A stretch of 64,000 nucleotides of DNA from Lasiodiplodia sp. COLG20 (GCA_009801085.1 VNWV01000016.1:1-64000), one strand, 5' to 3'. Positions 23,710 to 34,978 are shown, counted from the stretch's first letter. Translations and numbers: made by a program. Notes: a model not told the origin generated them from the sequence alone.

Positions 23710-26254
23710 AACTCCGGTCTATTAGACGACGGGGCCTTTTCGCTCAGATAGGGCAGTCACACCGAAAAGGTTAAGCACAATTCATCTTGACTCGAACCGA
23801 TCGGAATGTCCTTGTCGCCTTCAGCCAGATCTCGCGGATTGTTGAAACACACCAAGGACAAAGTGGCTATGGATAGACACGACCGGTGTTGCAAGACGGC
23901 TGAAGATTGGTGCTTATGCGGGCAAGCGACCACGTGGCTCCATAATTCAGATGTCTCCCCGTCATCATGCACGGTAGGCAAGATCCCGAGGCGGCTGCCA
24001 TGCGCACGGAACGCAGATCCTAAACCTTGATTTGGAAAGCCCATGGGGCTGATCTACGGACTTGGGTGCGCATGTTCAGAGATATGCAACGCTAGGACTG
24101 AGTTATTATCCACAACAGCTGAAGAGGTTTTAAGTTCAACCTCAACTCATTCATAGCTAAGGCAACCGTCAAGATGGTTGGATGGCGAAAGTGTAATAGC
24201 AAGCATAGGTTTTTGCCCTTGTTACAAGCTAATAGTTCATGGAACGTCTTACCTCTGGTTATAGATGACCACCAAAATTGCAAAGGTGAAACAAATCGTC
24301 AAAACATCAATACGGGACTAGCTGGGCCTGCGTTCCTCATTTTCCCGTTCGGGGACTTGCCTGAACAGCATACAGACGTCAAGTTCAGCTGGTGGATATT
24401 GCAAGTACGCGATATCGACTGCGCCGCGTAACAATATTTCAAATCTCAGAGCCAGCTGAAAATTAGTGTCGTGTATTGCGGGTCGTCTGCGCTACTATTC
24501 CCCTTTGTTGATGTGCTGCGCTGTCATCGCCACCGACAGCCCCGCTTTGCCCATGGCATCGACACTGCCTTTAATTAACCCGCCACTCTGTAAACAACTC
24601 TACTGGTGGATCTGGCCGCGAATCACGGGCCTACTCCACTCCCCAACTTCTTTAGCGGGCTGATCTGCGCTCTGGCACGGCCGTTCGGCTGTCAACACGG
24701 AACAAACTCCGCTGGACGGCCTCCACCACACATGCGACCCTCAGCCCCACGAAAACGGACGCGAGTTCCCTTCCGTGGGCGTGGTATTCCCTCCTATCAG
24801 GCGCATAAAGAAAGCATCTTATCTCATCAGCTTGATCGACTTCCATAGTTCAAATAGGCATAAAGTAAAGGGCGCGACACAAAAGTGGGTCGAGCTGAGG
24901 TTTGGTGCGTCACCATAGATCTCGGGGGTACTAGCGCAACGCCAGGGCAGGTAAATCGTCGTGCGTATAACCTTTGCAATGTTTCATTGGTCGCTTTCAA
25001 TAATGACAATGCCTAAACTCCACCCTTTTCGGAGCGGTCGCAGCAATAACACAGTTTCTCTCGTGCATTAGCGGCAAGGCCCGTGCCGCCGCTTGCGATC
25101 CGTTCGTTAAGCTCGTGGAATATACCGCTTTACGGGGAATACGGCTAGACAACCGGTGACGCCCTTGTTGATTGGAGTTGAGATCCACCTACGTAGTAGC
25201 GCGGCGGTAATGAGCGTAGGCATCTCGCGCTTCCACGCGCTGGGCCTTCTTGGACAGCTTGAAGCTATTTTTTGCGCCATACTTATTCTAGCACACCGGT
25301 CGACCCGTAGGTTTTGTTGTCTTTAAATCCTGCTTCGTAGCCTCGGTATACATGTGGGCGAAGCTTGGACTCATCTCACGGGTAATCTCGGCAACGGTTG
25401 CAGGTGTCTTATATATCTTCTCACCTCATCGCCCCAGCTTCTCTCCATCCACCCTGCATTTGTGTGACTGATTCTGATGAACATTTCATTGGAGGTTCGA
25501 GAAACCTGCTACGGCAGAGGGGTTAGAGAGCTTATGCAGGTTCGCAACGCTAAAGCAGGAGCTTGTGATGCCTAGTAGCGCTACACCTTGCTGTAGGACA
25601 GATTTATTTTCAGTAGGTCTGCAATACGATTTAATTACTGGCTTTTGATATGAGACATAATACAACTCTCTTTGATACCATTTTCCCAGGCGAGTAATAT
25701 CATGTGACCTCAGCTCTGGACGTGAGAAGAATCTGATTATGTCCTAAAATAGTGCATGTACGGTTACTATTTCATTGCACGGAAACGATCGCGGGTGGGT
25801 CTTTTTTTTTCGGTGTAGCCCGAGTCCTGTCCAGATTCCAGCGGGAATGATCTCTGGTTACTCTTATAAGCCGTGTAATGAAAGGGAAAGGTTGTTAAAG
25901 AAGGGATACTCTCTAGGTACTGTAAAGAGATGACGCGCTCGACTTCAACCAATTGATTTGTACATTTACAAGTTCTGTAATAGCAGAACTAATGCAGAGT
26001 GTGCAGGAGATGATGTTAATGCAGACGCTATTGTACCCGAAAGCAGATACTCCATCTTCTTCAAGTCCACAGAGCCGCACCGTAAGAGAGATCCTGACTG
26101 ACTCTGGTGCAGTTAGAATCTTGTCACGCTCCCTCTGTAAGAGACCTCCTATGGCTTCACGACATAGCAGAGTGGCCTCTAAAAGTATGTAAAAACATGT
26201 TGAGATAGCTTCATCGACGTAAGACACATGCCGACCTTGAACACTAGTACTATG
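23710..26254. other. Intergenic, about 2.5 kb, no gene recognised
   Basis: Ordinary base composition with only short unsupported frames on both strands and no splice-consistent gene model. It includes the promoter of the pore-forming-toxin-like gene on the left and the bicupin 3' end on the right. A GGCCGTTCGGCTGTCAA block near 24679 resembles the start of the direct repeats at 34449 and 34539. Confidence 0.5.
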
Positions 26255-27106
26255 CTAAATTGCATCGCGGGTGATGACCCAGAGCTTCTTGGTGGACGGG
26301 CCGTGAGACGTCCAGGTGACATGCATACCGGAAGTGAATCCGATTATATCGCCAGGCTTGAATTGGTGCGTCTTCCCACTCTCGGTCTCAACAACAGTCA
26401 CTTGCCCTTCCAAGAGAAAAATCGTCTCGTCACCCAAAGGCCCCGTATATGGCGTCACGAGTGTGCCATCCTCCTCAACATGCGTTCCTGCGATGCCCTT
26501 GCCGGTCCTCCAGATGCCACTCATCATCGTTCCAGTCGAACCACCTTTGCGAATGTAGAACAGCTCTCCAGCAACTTGCGGACCCTCCTTCGGCTCAGTG
26601 AAGTGAAAGTCTTCCCAGGTCTCAGGGTTGTCGGTGGCATGGTGGACAGTCAGCTGCTTGGGTGGGTCCGCAGTCGGCTCCGTGCCGTTCCAGATAACCC
26701 AGTACTTCTGAAGGCCTGGGGCGTGTATGTCCCATCGGACTTCAAGTCCCTTCGGCGAGCTGATGATGGAGCCGGGGCCGGCCTCGAAGCGCTCGCCAGT
26801 AGAGGGTACCGTGAGGGTGACGGTGCCGTCCATGATGCAGGCCGTCTCATCGCCGAGAGGTGCAGAGTACACGCATTTGTGGGATCCGTCGTTCGATGCG
26901 CCTGGGCTTGTTGGGCCAGTCCTCCAGAATCCGGCCGTCAGAGAGCCAGTGGAGCCCCCTGTGCGGACGACAGCGACTTCACCCTGGACTTGCTTTCCAA
27001 GCTTTGGCTCTTCCCACTCGAATGGGATCCATTGCTTGTCCGACAGACTCTGGACTCCCCCGTGCACAACGTGAGGAGTTGAGACGACCGTCATTGTTTG
27101 CGACAT
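26255..27106 (-). CDS. Bicupin protein (DUF861/Cupin_3-like, two domains)
   Basis: A single-exon gene of 283 aa. The start at 27106 is the first ATG. A TATAAAAG box lies about 90 bp upstream (about 27190-27202, minus strand). The two halves are internal repeats: residues 1-140 with GGSTGSLTAGFWRTG and PLGDETACIMDG, and residues 160-283 with GGSTGTMMSGIWRTG and PLGDETIFLLEG. Each ends in a Lys/Tyr-Trp-Val-Ile strand. GDET replaces the HxH of classical metal cupins, as in the Cupin_3 group that includes ureidoglycine aminohydrolase-like and EutQ-like proteins. Cytosolic, with no signal peptide. Substrate unknown; binding or isomerisation of a small metabolite is plausible given the neighbouring oxidoreductases. 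Confidence 0.8.
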   Translation of the reverse strand: MSQTMTVVSTPHVVHGGVQSLSDKQWIPFEWEEPKLGKQVQGEVAVVRTGGSTGSLTAGFWRTGPTSPGASNDGSHKCVYSAPLGDETACIMDGTVTLTVPSTGERFEAGPGSIISSPKGLEVRWDIHAPGLQKYWVIWNGTEPTADPPKQLTVHHATDNPETWEDFHFTEPKEGPQVAGELFYIRKGGSTGTMMSGIWRTGKGIAGTHVEEDGTLVTPYTGPLGDETIFLLEGQVTVVETESGKTHQFKPGDIIGFTSGMHVTWTSHGPSTKKLWVITRDAI

Positions 27107-27202
27107 TCTTTGAAGAGAAGAAATTTCTATGGGTAGGAAAGAGGTGTGATGATATGCGGATAGGAACTCAGAAAGCTGTCCATTCACTCCGCTTTTATAT
27201 CT

Positions 27203-28800
27203 TTTGAGACCCTCCCTGCATCTCAAGGTACAGACCACTTCTCGATCATTTGCATGTAAGTTTTGTCCAATGCGTCGATATGCTTTTCCAGCTCGCGCTC
27301 TACAATTCGCCAGTTTATCCTTGCAGCACAAGCATGCCTCCTCTCGTATCTTGGGTGGTGGGGTTATCGGACATGCATTGGTGCCGCCCATCTTCACTAT
27401 TGGCTGGGTCTTAGAAGAGAAAAGTATCGGGCGCACGCGATACGTGGAGGAACAGGGAAGTCGCTACCCGATGCCCTACTGTAGCAATTGGTGTATTAGC
27501 CCTAGGGCTTACAGCGTTTTATTTGCCAAGGGGTGGGGCGTATACGCGATGTGGGGCCCCTTGTTACAGGAACCTTGTTGTGGACACCGAAACGTATCGG
27601 GTACGGGTCCAACAATAGGCGGCAACTGAAACCCGGACGAGAACCACAGCTGCACGAATTTAGAAAATGACAGGAAAGGTGTATCCGAGAAAATGCTTTC
27701 TGCGAGAAGAAGGCTACAAGGACGAGGGGAAGGAAGCAGGGTCCGGGACAAAGGACGGCGGACACGCAGTAAGTAAGTGCCGATTAGATATTGCTCGTAG
27801 AAGGTAAGCTTCGTGATTTACGAGTGCACTTAGCTAACGGCACACCAGTGGCTATAACTAAGAACATAGATGTGCCCTCTATAAATTCTACTCTTAAGAA
27901 AATTTTAACGGCTCATCAATCCTGTGAAAGAATTCTGAAGCTCCGTGAGAGCAGCCTTCCGTTGCAATTTTACGCCAAATGGAGCGTGTAATCAAGTCAG
28001 GCTTATACCAATCTCTACGGTTTCATCTGTTACAATTTGACTGTATTGCTATGAGTACGTGGAATTGTCTGTGGATCTTTCCTGGTTATCAACAACGGAA
28101 TGGGATTTCAAAAGAATGTAATGTCGAAGTTATCTTAAATTACAGTCACCAGTAAGAACCCCCTTAATCGCTGTGAGTAAATTTGTATCGTAGATCGTAT
28201 ACCTCTGCAGCGGCTTAACGACTGCGTTATTTGCCGAGTTGCTTTTGGCTGAAGGGATATTTTGTAGAGTATGATAAGAGGGTCGGATTTCATTGAGTAG
28301 AATCGGCACACCCCTTCGTTGTCGCTCTACCCCACACTGTACCCTGCATGCATCTCGCGTGGTTTTAGGTTCAACCTACCGAAAACAGGAACGGCTTTAT
28401 TTAGTCTGCTTTGATGGACATACCGAAGTGAGATTAAGGTGACCAGCATCCGAGTTTAAGGTTGTACCTGCTCTGTGCAGTAATTGGTGGGCGATCTATC
28501 AGCAACACAACACCATTGCTTATCGCTCCGGGAGTCTCTATGATAATCAATCAGCGGATTGGGTAGCTGAAGTTGTGTCGCGATAAGGCAATGATCCGGT
28601 GCGATCCGGTGATCCAGACCATGACGACCCCGCAATCATCGAAACCATGATTGGCGTGGGGAAATGCACACGCAGACAGGGGCCCCACACAATCTTATCA
28701 ATCGGGGTTAAATGGCCAATTGCGGACACTTTATTACTTATCTTGCTTCATTTGTGACGACGTCATGCCCGAGGCAGTCACTCCAACATGAGCCTGTCGC
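27203..28800. other. Intergenic, divergent promoter region
   Basis: About 1.6 kb between the divergent bicupin and PaiB-like genes. It holds the bicupin TATA box at its left edge and TATATATTTT (about 28803-28812) for the PaiB-like gene at its right edge. No coding unit was recognised in between. Confidence 0.6.
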
Positions 28801-28875
28801 GTGTATATATTTTGGGACAGTATTCTTCAGGCCAGCCTCAGACCTTCAACGGCAGATATCATTCACGACACCAAG

Positions 28876-29628
28876 ATGTATCTTCCCGCCGACCACGCAG
28901 AGTACGACGTGCCCACGCTGCACAACTTCATCAAAGAGAACCCCTTGGGGATCATTGTCACTTCATTGCCATCGCCGAACTTTCCTGCTGTCCAGCTATC
29001 CCACGTCCCATGGGTTCTTGATACTCCTGAGGACGGCAATGGGCTGGGGAAGCTACGCGGCCACATGGCCAAGATGAACCCTCACTCGAAAGCCATGATC
29101 GAGGCGGTGCAAGCCGCCAACCCGTCCAACGGCCCACTCACCGAAGACGTCGTCATCGTCTTCAACGGCCCGGTCCACCACTACGTTACGCCGAAGTTCT
29201 ACATCAAAACCAAGCCGTCCACCGGCAAGGTGGTTCCAACGTGGGACTACACGGCGGTGCAGGCGTACGGCAAGGCCACCATCTACTGCGACTCTCGCAA
29301 CCCGGAGACTGGCTCTTTCCTGCAGCGGCAAGTCACCGCCCTATCGAACTACGCTGAGACCGATATCATGGGCTACACCGGCGAGCAAGGCAAGCCATCG
29401 GCGTGGGAAACCAGTGATGCGCCGGAACGCTTCGTCGAGTTGCTGAAGAAGAATATCATTGGCGTGGAGATCGAGATTACGAGACTGGAGGGGAGGTTCA
29501 AGATGAGCCAGGAGATGGATAAGGAGGATCAGATCGGTGTTATTGAGGGATTCCGGGCACTCAATACTGAAGTAGGACTTAAGATGACCGAGACTGTGAA
29601 GCAACGTTGCGTGGTAGCGGAGAAATAG
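28876..29628 (+). CDS. PaiB-like FMN-binding domain protein
   Basis: A single-exon gene of 250 aa. The start at 28876 (CCAAGATG) lies about 70 bp after a TATATATTTT box, and it aligns with the usual MYxPxH N-terminus of the family. Diagnostic motifs are RGHMAKMNP (61-69), FNGPVHHYVTPKFY (96-109) and VPTWDYTAVQAYG (120-132), followed by the C-terminal IVGVEIEITRLEGRFKMSQ-type block. The family has the FMN-binding split-barrel fold of the bacterial protease-synthase repressor PaiB. In fungi its members are uncharacterised cytosolic flavin- or haem-binding proteins. A DNA-binding role should not be assumed. It lies divergent to the bicupin, and the next gene converges on it. Confidence 0.88.
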   Translation: MYLPADHAEYDVPTLHNFIKENPLGIIVTSLPSPNFPAVQLSHVPWVLDTPEDGNGLGKLRGHMAKMNPHSKAMIEAVQAANPSNGPLTEDVVIVFNGPVHHYVTPKFYIKTKPSTGKVVPTWDYTAVQAYGKATIYCDSRNPETGSFLQRQVTALSNYAETDIMGYTGEQGKPSAWETSDAPERFVELLKKNIIGVEIEITRLEGRFKMSQEMDKEDQIGVIEGFRALNTEVGLKMTETVKQRCVVAEK

Positions 29629-29930
29629 AAGTACAGGAGACACGTAGGATTACAAATCTATAAGAAGCACATGACCAACCAGACGACTTCAGGCTTCCCA
29701 CTTCACTGTAGTCTCGGTCCTCCAGTTGAAGACTAGTGAGTTTCGGGCATGATGCTGCTCAGTACCGTAGGCCTCACCATGAAGTCGTGAATCCGAAGGT
29801 AAAAAGTGTCGCCTCTATCAAAGAGCTACCTCCGTGCTTGAATAAATCCAGAATAACACATTCGGGCGGCGTCCGATGAGCCCTGCCGCCGCCGTTACAG
29901 TACTAAAGCCCGCAAAATTTCCTCGGTTTC
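29629..29930. other. Convergent intergenic region
   Basis: About 300 bp between the 3' ends of the PaiB-like and MDR reductase genes. Nothing else recognised. Confidence 0.6.
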
Positions 29931-31049
29931 CTAAGGGGCGAATGTGACAACCTCTCCAGCATGAGGGTGCTTTGCAGCCGTCTCAAGCGCTGTTTCCCAC
30001 TGGTCCAGCCCGAACTTTCCAACCAGCTTTAACCCTGTGTCCTGTTCCAGGGGAATAAGACCGGACTCAACCATCTTGACCAGTTGGAGAGCTTGCTCGC
30101 GCGTACAAGTGTGTGTTCCCTTGATCACCAGACCATTCCAGGTAACATCGCCCGTAGTTAGTGGAAAACCGCTATTTCCTCCCATCAAGTTCACCCTACC
30201 ACCGAATTTCAACGCCGCCAAGCAAGACCGAAAGTGCGTCGAGTCATTCGCCATCGGCGGCGAAATGTCAAAAAACACATCAACCTTTCCAGAAGCCTTC
30301 TCTTTAATAGTCTCCGCGTCATTTTCAACATTGCCCGTAACTTTGACCACAGCCACACGCTTAGGATCTAGCGCCTCCAGCCTCGTAAGCGTAGCTTCAT
30401 TCCGTCCCAATGCGATAACCCGCGCCCCCATAGCTAGCGCCACCCTAACTGCAGCGCCGCCAAACATACCTGTAGCAGGGGCAATCGCGATAGTCTCTCC
30501 ACACTTTAGGCCAATGTCGCTAAGCCCGCCGAATGGAACAAACATTGGCAACAGATGCGCCAGCTCGTTTGTCCCGTATCCAAGCTTCTTCAGCCTCTGC
30601 TCGTTTACCGGTAGGCAGTTCTCCAGCGGCACCTTAGCGAACTGCGCGTACGTGCTGTCGCGCCAGGTGTCTGTTCTCGATAACGTCTGACTCTCTTCCG
30701 TCACGCCCTGCATAATGCCGGAAAGATATACCGCGTTCGAGTTGTCGCGGCCGCGGATAGTAGCGTCGAATACGATAAACTGGCCTGGCACGAGGGTAGT
30801 GGCGTCCGGCCCGGTCTCGACGATCCTTCCAAGGGCCATTTGGCCAGGTACGAACGGGAAGGGGAGCGAGTAAGAGCGATCCCCACCATAGACCTCGCCG
30901 GAGTATGGGAGGATGAGGGCAGTAAGAACGCGGATTACGGCGCTGCCTGGCCCTGCGCGCGGTGTTGGGACAGTCTCGACTGCCATGGATTGTTGAGGGG
31001 AAGTAAGTTTGAGGACGGTGTGCGTCGCTGGGAGGGTGGAGGAAGACAT
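29931..31049 (-). CDS. Zinc-independent MDR-family oxidoreductase
   Basis: A single-exon gene of 372 aa. I chose the ATG at 31049 (CAAAATGTC) because the preceding 40 codons after an upstream ATG (31166) look like leader sequence and the family starts near here. There is a GroES-like N-terminal domain, then a Rossmann domain with ATGMFGGAAVRVALAMGARV. The zinc-alcohol-dehydrogenase motif GHE is replaced by GQM in the segment VPGQMALGRIVETG, and no Cys pair is present. It is therefore probably a zinc-free MDR (quinone or enoyl reductase type) using NADPH. Such enzymes occur both as trans-acting enoyl reductases in fungal polyketide clusters and in catabolism. Confidence 0.85.
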   Translation of the reverse strand: MSSSTLPATHTVLKLTSPQQSMAVETVPTPRAGPGSAVIRVLTALILPYSGEVYGGDRSYSLPFPFVPGQMALGRIVETGPDATTLVPGQFIVFDATIRGRDNSNAVYLSGIMQGVTEESQTLSRTDTWRDSTYAQFAKVPLENCLPVNEQRLKKLGYGTNELAHLLPMFVPFGGLSDIGLKCGETIAIAPATGMFGGAAVRVALAMGARVIALGRNEATLTRLEALDPKRVAVVKVTGNVENDAETIKEKASGKVDVFFDISPPMANDSTHFRSCLAALKFGGRVNLMGGNSGFPLTTGDVTWNGLVIKGTHTCTREQALQLVKMVESGLIPLEQDTGLKLVGKFGLDQWETALETAAKHPHAGEVVTFAP

Positions 31050-31680
31050 TTTGGTATAGATTCGTTGGGTGTGTTTATTTCGAGGAAAGAAATGTTTCTG
31101 GTGGTAGGAGTTAACACTCACTGGCGGAGAATCACGAGGATCTAAATAGTTCGTGGTGTTCACCATCAAGCATGTGGTAGGTTTATTCCGACCGCTATGC
31201 CACCGACCATCACATCGGGCTCAAGACCTTCCGAGTTCCGATCTGGAAATGCAATAGTTAGCCGGCTTACAAACACAAAGCTTTAGGCAAGCAAGAAAAA
31301 ACCGTAACTTGTCCGTTGCTTTACTCGCGGACTGCTGCTGCTCCATACGAGTTGCCACTATATGCATGGAGTCCTTGGCAACGGAAGTAGACTGTTCGAA
31401 TTCCCGCTTTGCTACACAGCATAAATTTTAACTGAAGTTTGATTTTAAATAACGAACCTTTGGCTAATCCCTTCTGTAGATGATCTTGGCGCAAAGGTCT
31501 CCTGGGGTAGTGGGAACCGGAACGGCCGCGATGTGGAATACACGGACTGATACTAATTCGTCCGCTCTCCTTCGTCCACCCTATTTTAAGCGTCTACCAC
31601 GATTTGATCTGTCATCAAACATGCTTCGAACATCACGTAATAAATCATCCGAAGCTTTAATAGCCGTGCCGAAAAGCACT
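31050..31680. other. Intergenic, includes promoter of MDR gene
   Basis: About 600 bp with no supported gene. The missing N-terminal half of the adjacent SDR relic should have been here but cannot be read in any frame. Confidence 0.5.
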
Positions 31681-32480
31681 TCTTACTGACTAATCTTCTG
31701 GTCGATAAGCTGCTTCTCGGTTCCCTTACCCGCGGTGGAGCTCCTGCGCGCGTCATCAACCTTAGCAGCGACGGGCATCGGCTGTCGCCAATTCGGTTCC
31801 ACGACTACAACTTTGAACCTAGCGTCGAGGTGCCGGCGGAAGAACAAGGGCCGCCCATCGAAGGTTCTTTCGCTCGCCACCCGTCGGGCCAAGCTGTGGA
31901 CGGCTATATCCCATCCAGAGCTCACGGGCAAGCCAAGACTGCCAACATCTTGTTCTCGGTCGCTCTGAACAAGCGGCTGGCGAAAAAAGGTGTTGTATCC
32001 TTCAGCATGGGATTTACGTAACCTCCCATTCCTATCTGGCTTTTCTCACGTACCTGGTGCACCTTATCTTAACCCTTGTTTCCCTTCATAAGTCAATCAG
32101 GTAAATGTGCTGACCAGGAATTTTGGAAAAATTAGGGGCAGTCACCGAAATGGGCAGAGACCTCGGTAGCGGAAGTACATTGCAGAAGCTGTTTGAAGAA
32201 AATGGGTTCAAGCTTAAGAGCCTCGACCAAGGCGCTGCAACGACGTTGTTTGGCGCTTTGCATCCATGCTTAGGTGGTAAGCCTTCCTTTAAACCATAAA
32301 TGCCAAGTCTGCAGCGTTATGAAACGGAATAGGTATATTAACCTTGGACGTATAGATGGGACCCACGAAGTTTACTTGGGTGATTGCCAGATCGCTGTTG
32401 CTGCTCCATTCGCTATCGATGAGGTCATCGCAGAAAGGCTCTGGGAGTTAAGTGAAGAGCTTGTTGGACAGAAGTTTTTG
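31681..32480 (+). pseudogene. Short-chain dehydrogenase relic (WWOX/TIC32-like)
   Basis: Three blocks read as the C-terminal two thirds of an SDR. (1) 31681 to about 32015 reads HFLLTNLL, then RVINLSSDGHRLSPIRFHDYNFE, then GQAKTANILFSVALNKRLAKKG, and hits a stop where the family has SFSVHPG. (2) About 32131-32276 reads GAVTEMGRDLG, then DQGAATTLFGALHP. (3) 32356-32480 reads YLGDCQIA, then ERLWELSEELVGQKFL and a TAG stop. A consensus 79-bp intron (GTAAGC at 32277 to TAG at 32355) joins blocks 2 and 3 in phase. The catalytic Tyr of YxxxK is His (HGQAK). The N-terminal NAD-binding half and a clean junction between blocks 1 and 2 are missing. I read it as a pseudogene. Confidence 0.75.
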
Positions 32481-32667
32481 TAGAGAGTAATGGCGCGTGG
32501 TCATGTACATGAAGAACTGCGTTACGGCACAGCCTCCTCAGAAGAAGTAAAGGACAAAAGAAGGGATGGATGGAATTCTAGGCGCGAAAGAAGACCCACT
32601 GAGTTACATAGAGGACATGTGACGCCCAAAACGGGACCCTATCAATACGCTACATACTACTCACTTG

Positions 32668-33822
32668 TTAAAAAATAGCCAAAGCGTTTGGTGGCGATCC
32701 AACCAAACCAGGGACATTAAGCGGTTCCGACGTAAGCAAGAAACTATACTTGCCAGTCTTCTTACAGTGGACTGAGAGGCGTTCGAGATCCCACATTTCG
32801 CCAATAGGCATGCCGAACATGGTTAACAACCATTCGTGGAGAACTACGCAGCAAGATAAAAGGCGTCAGGAGAGTCCGCATCTTCGTGGTACAACTGGGG
32901 CATGGATCATAGCACTTACGCCACTCCTTTATCGGCGGCGGGTTCCCATCGCTTCCCGGCACCACCGCCTCAAACGCACCGACATCTCCCGCCACAGCCG
33001 CGAAGTGGTTGTCCCACAGCCACTTTGCCATCTCCACGGACGGGTCCGCGCCCGACATGGTCAAGTTCCCAAGCAGTGAGAGCTGCTGTTCCCCCGTTTC
33101 ACATGCTCCCAGGGCCGCAGTGAAGCCTGTCCGCAGGAGTAGAATGTCCCCGCGCTGGAACTGCACGCCCTGGCTTCGCGCGACTTCTTCCATCTCCCGC
33201 ACCGTGATTCTCTTCCCCTCGAATGGCGAGAATGGAAACCCCTTAGCATCGGCGTACTGCTTATAGTCGATCAACACACCCCGCCCAACGACACCACCGC
33301 GGGCGTGCCAGTGGTCGAGGGTCGGCAGATTAATGTCGGCCGTAGTGGGCTTGGAGAGCTCATCGTGCGTGGGGATGAAGCCGTTGTAGGCGAGGCCGGA
33401 CGTCTGGTGGTTGTAGTGGCAGAGGCTGTCCCACTGGCTGCTGCACTGGGTGTTGAACTCGAGCTCGTCATCCCAGCCGTGCGCGTCCATGCCGAGGTCG
33501 CGGAGGCTGGAGACGCGGTGCTGCGGGAGTTTCCGTTTGATTGGGAGGGCCTTCATGCCGGTGAGAGGCCAGCTGTGGCGGGTCAGCACAGGGACTATTT
33601 CTGGCTATGTGTTGGTAGGAAATGTTACTTGAGCGAAATGGACACTCCTTCTCCGACCTCTGCAAGGGCAGCGCTCACGACGTTGGGAGTGAGGAGGTTG
33701 AGGGTTCCAAGGACATCTTTTTTTCCGTCTTTGTCGAAGACTCCCCACGCACAGCCATGTTTCATGCCTTCAACGTAGGGGAGGTCGTCGAAGCTGGGAA
33801 TGTCAAATGAGCTACCAATCAT
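32668..33822 (-). CDS. Cyclase family hydrolase (kynurenine formamidase-like)
   Basis: Three-exon gene: complement(32668..32843, 32920..33572, 33629..33822), 340 aa. Intron 1 (33628-33573, 56 bp) runs GTAACA to ACAG and restores the family's SLNWPL block. Intron 2 (32919-32844, 76 bp) runs GTAAGT to GTAG and joins PPIKEW to LLHEWLLTMFGMPIGE. The last exon ends in FLLTSEPLNVPG and GSPPNALAIF, the usual C-terminus of fungal members of the Cyclase (PF04199) family. Exon 2 holds ELEFNTQCSSQWDSLCHY, LLLRTGF and WLWDNHFAAVAGD. Family members are metal-dependent amidases or hydrolases, including arylformamidase. Fungal versions are often found with monooxygenases, as here. Probably cytosolic; substrate unknown. 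Confidence 0.88.
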
Positions 33823-34440
33823 GGTGGGAGAGATTCTCGTTGCAATTGTTCCAAATGACGCTACAGCAAAGGTGATCTAAACCTTTCCAATCGGGCGTTC
33901 ATATTTACGCAGGTAGCTGTTGCCACAAAGTCGGCATTCCCTTACCCGTATTCCGCTCGCTCGGCTTGTCAAAACGCCTTGAGCCTAAGACACCCTTGGC
34001 AGGTACTCGCTTGATTTGAGAAAGGGGGGCAATTCCTGCACCGAGTAGCTTCTTGTGGGTCCTCTTAGCCGGTGGCGCATATAGTGTCTGCTCCTGACTC
34101 GCCTTAATAATGTATCAAAGACCCACCGGTGTTTTGGAATTAGGTACGGGATGGAATATCAGAATAACTGGCTAAAGGGGTATCATTGACGAATGGAAAG
34201 CCATAGAATACACGTCTGAGCTGACCCAAGACACTCTCTCTGACTTTGCCCGCCATCCTGTTGTGTATGGAGGCCCGACGGCAAGGGCTCTTCCCGCGGC
34301 GAAAGTACGGTTTGGGCATACTTTGGCTGATTGTTTCCCGAGTCGGTTGACCGGGTTATGGATTGTTAGTGTTCTTCGCCTGACCAGATAATTAATAAGA
34401 GAGATATCGAATGTTGTTTTTGACATGGACAGGGGATTGG
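33823..34440. other. Intergenic, shared upstream region
   Basis: Upstream of both the cyclase gene (minus) and, further right, the monooxygenase at 34979 (plus). No coding unit recognised; small frames here lack support. Confidence 0.5.
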
Positions 34441-34448
34441 CTGTACCG

Positions 34449-34593
34449 GGCCATTCGGCTGTCAATCAATTCCGAACACTTGTAGGTTTTTCCCGTCAGT
34501 CCTGTAGGACACTGCGGCTGTAGCACAGGGGTCATATCGGGCTCTTCGGCTATCAATCAGTGCCGGCCACTTGTAGGGTTTTCCCGTCAGTCC
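34449..34593. promoter_or_regulatory. Direct repeat pair with CGG-N13-CCG cores
   Basis: Two ~54-bp direct repeats, spaced about 91 bp apart, each contain TCGGCTRTCAATCA, then CACTTGTAGG and TTTTCCCGTCAGTCC. Both keep CGG-N13-CCG (34456-34474 and 34547-34565). Inverted CGG half-sites at fixed spacing are the usual targets of Zn(II)2Cys6 regulators. They lie 390-530 bp upstream of the monooxygenase at 34979. Whether anything binds is untested. Confidence 0.45.
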
Positions 34594-34978
34594 GGCTTCT
34601 TCCTTCCGCTGGCTGCCGGGCCCCAGAACACAGCAAGAATAAGATACTTCCTACTACTCTCGAACAAAGCCTTAAAAGTCTATCTTTACAAATCTGGCAG
34701 GTCATGGCTTTATGAATGATGTAAAGGCACCGGTGACTATCATTTTCTTGTCCGCGATAGAAGACGTGCTTCGGGATTGCATGGTACCCGAACCCGACAG
34801 GGCGTCCTTTATCGTGTAAGCATAGTCGGTTTTCATGGTATCCATATACATGAACATATATACATAAGGGCTATGGTTTTCCATTCAGACCACCACACAT
34901 TCCTATTCTCCACTCTCGTTCCGATTCCAGAGACGATTCTCCCAGTATTATTACTGTGAGACCAAATCACATATCACC

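Noticed and set aside
23757..24044. 95-aa minus-strand ORF upstream of the pore-forming-toxin-like gene
   Set aside because: No family resemblance and no promoter or splice support.
26228..27082. 284-codon plus-strand frame over the bicupin gene
   Set aside because: Antisense shadow of a well-supported domain-bearing gene.
31490..31680. Upstream sequence tested as the N-terminal half of the SDR
   Set aside because: No GxxxGxG cofactor motif could be read in any frame, so the relic was left 5'-truncated.
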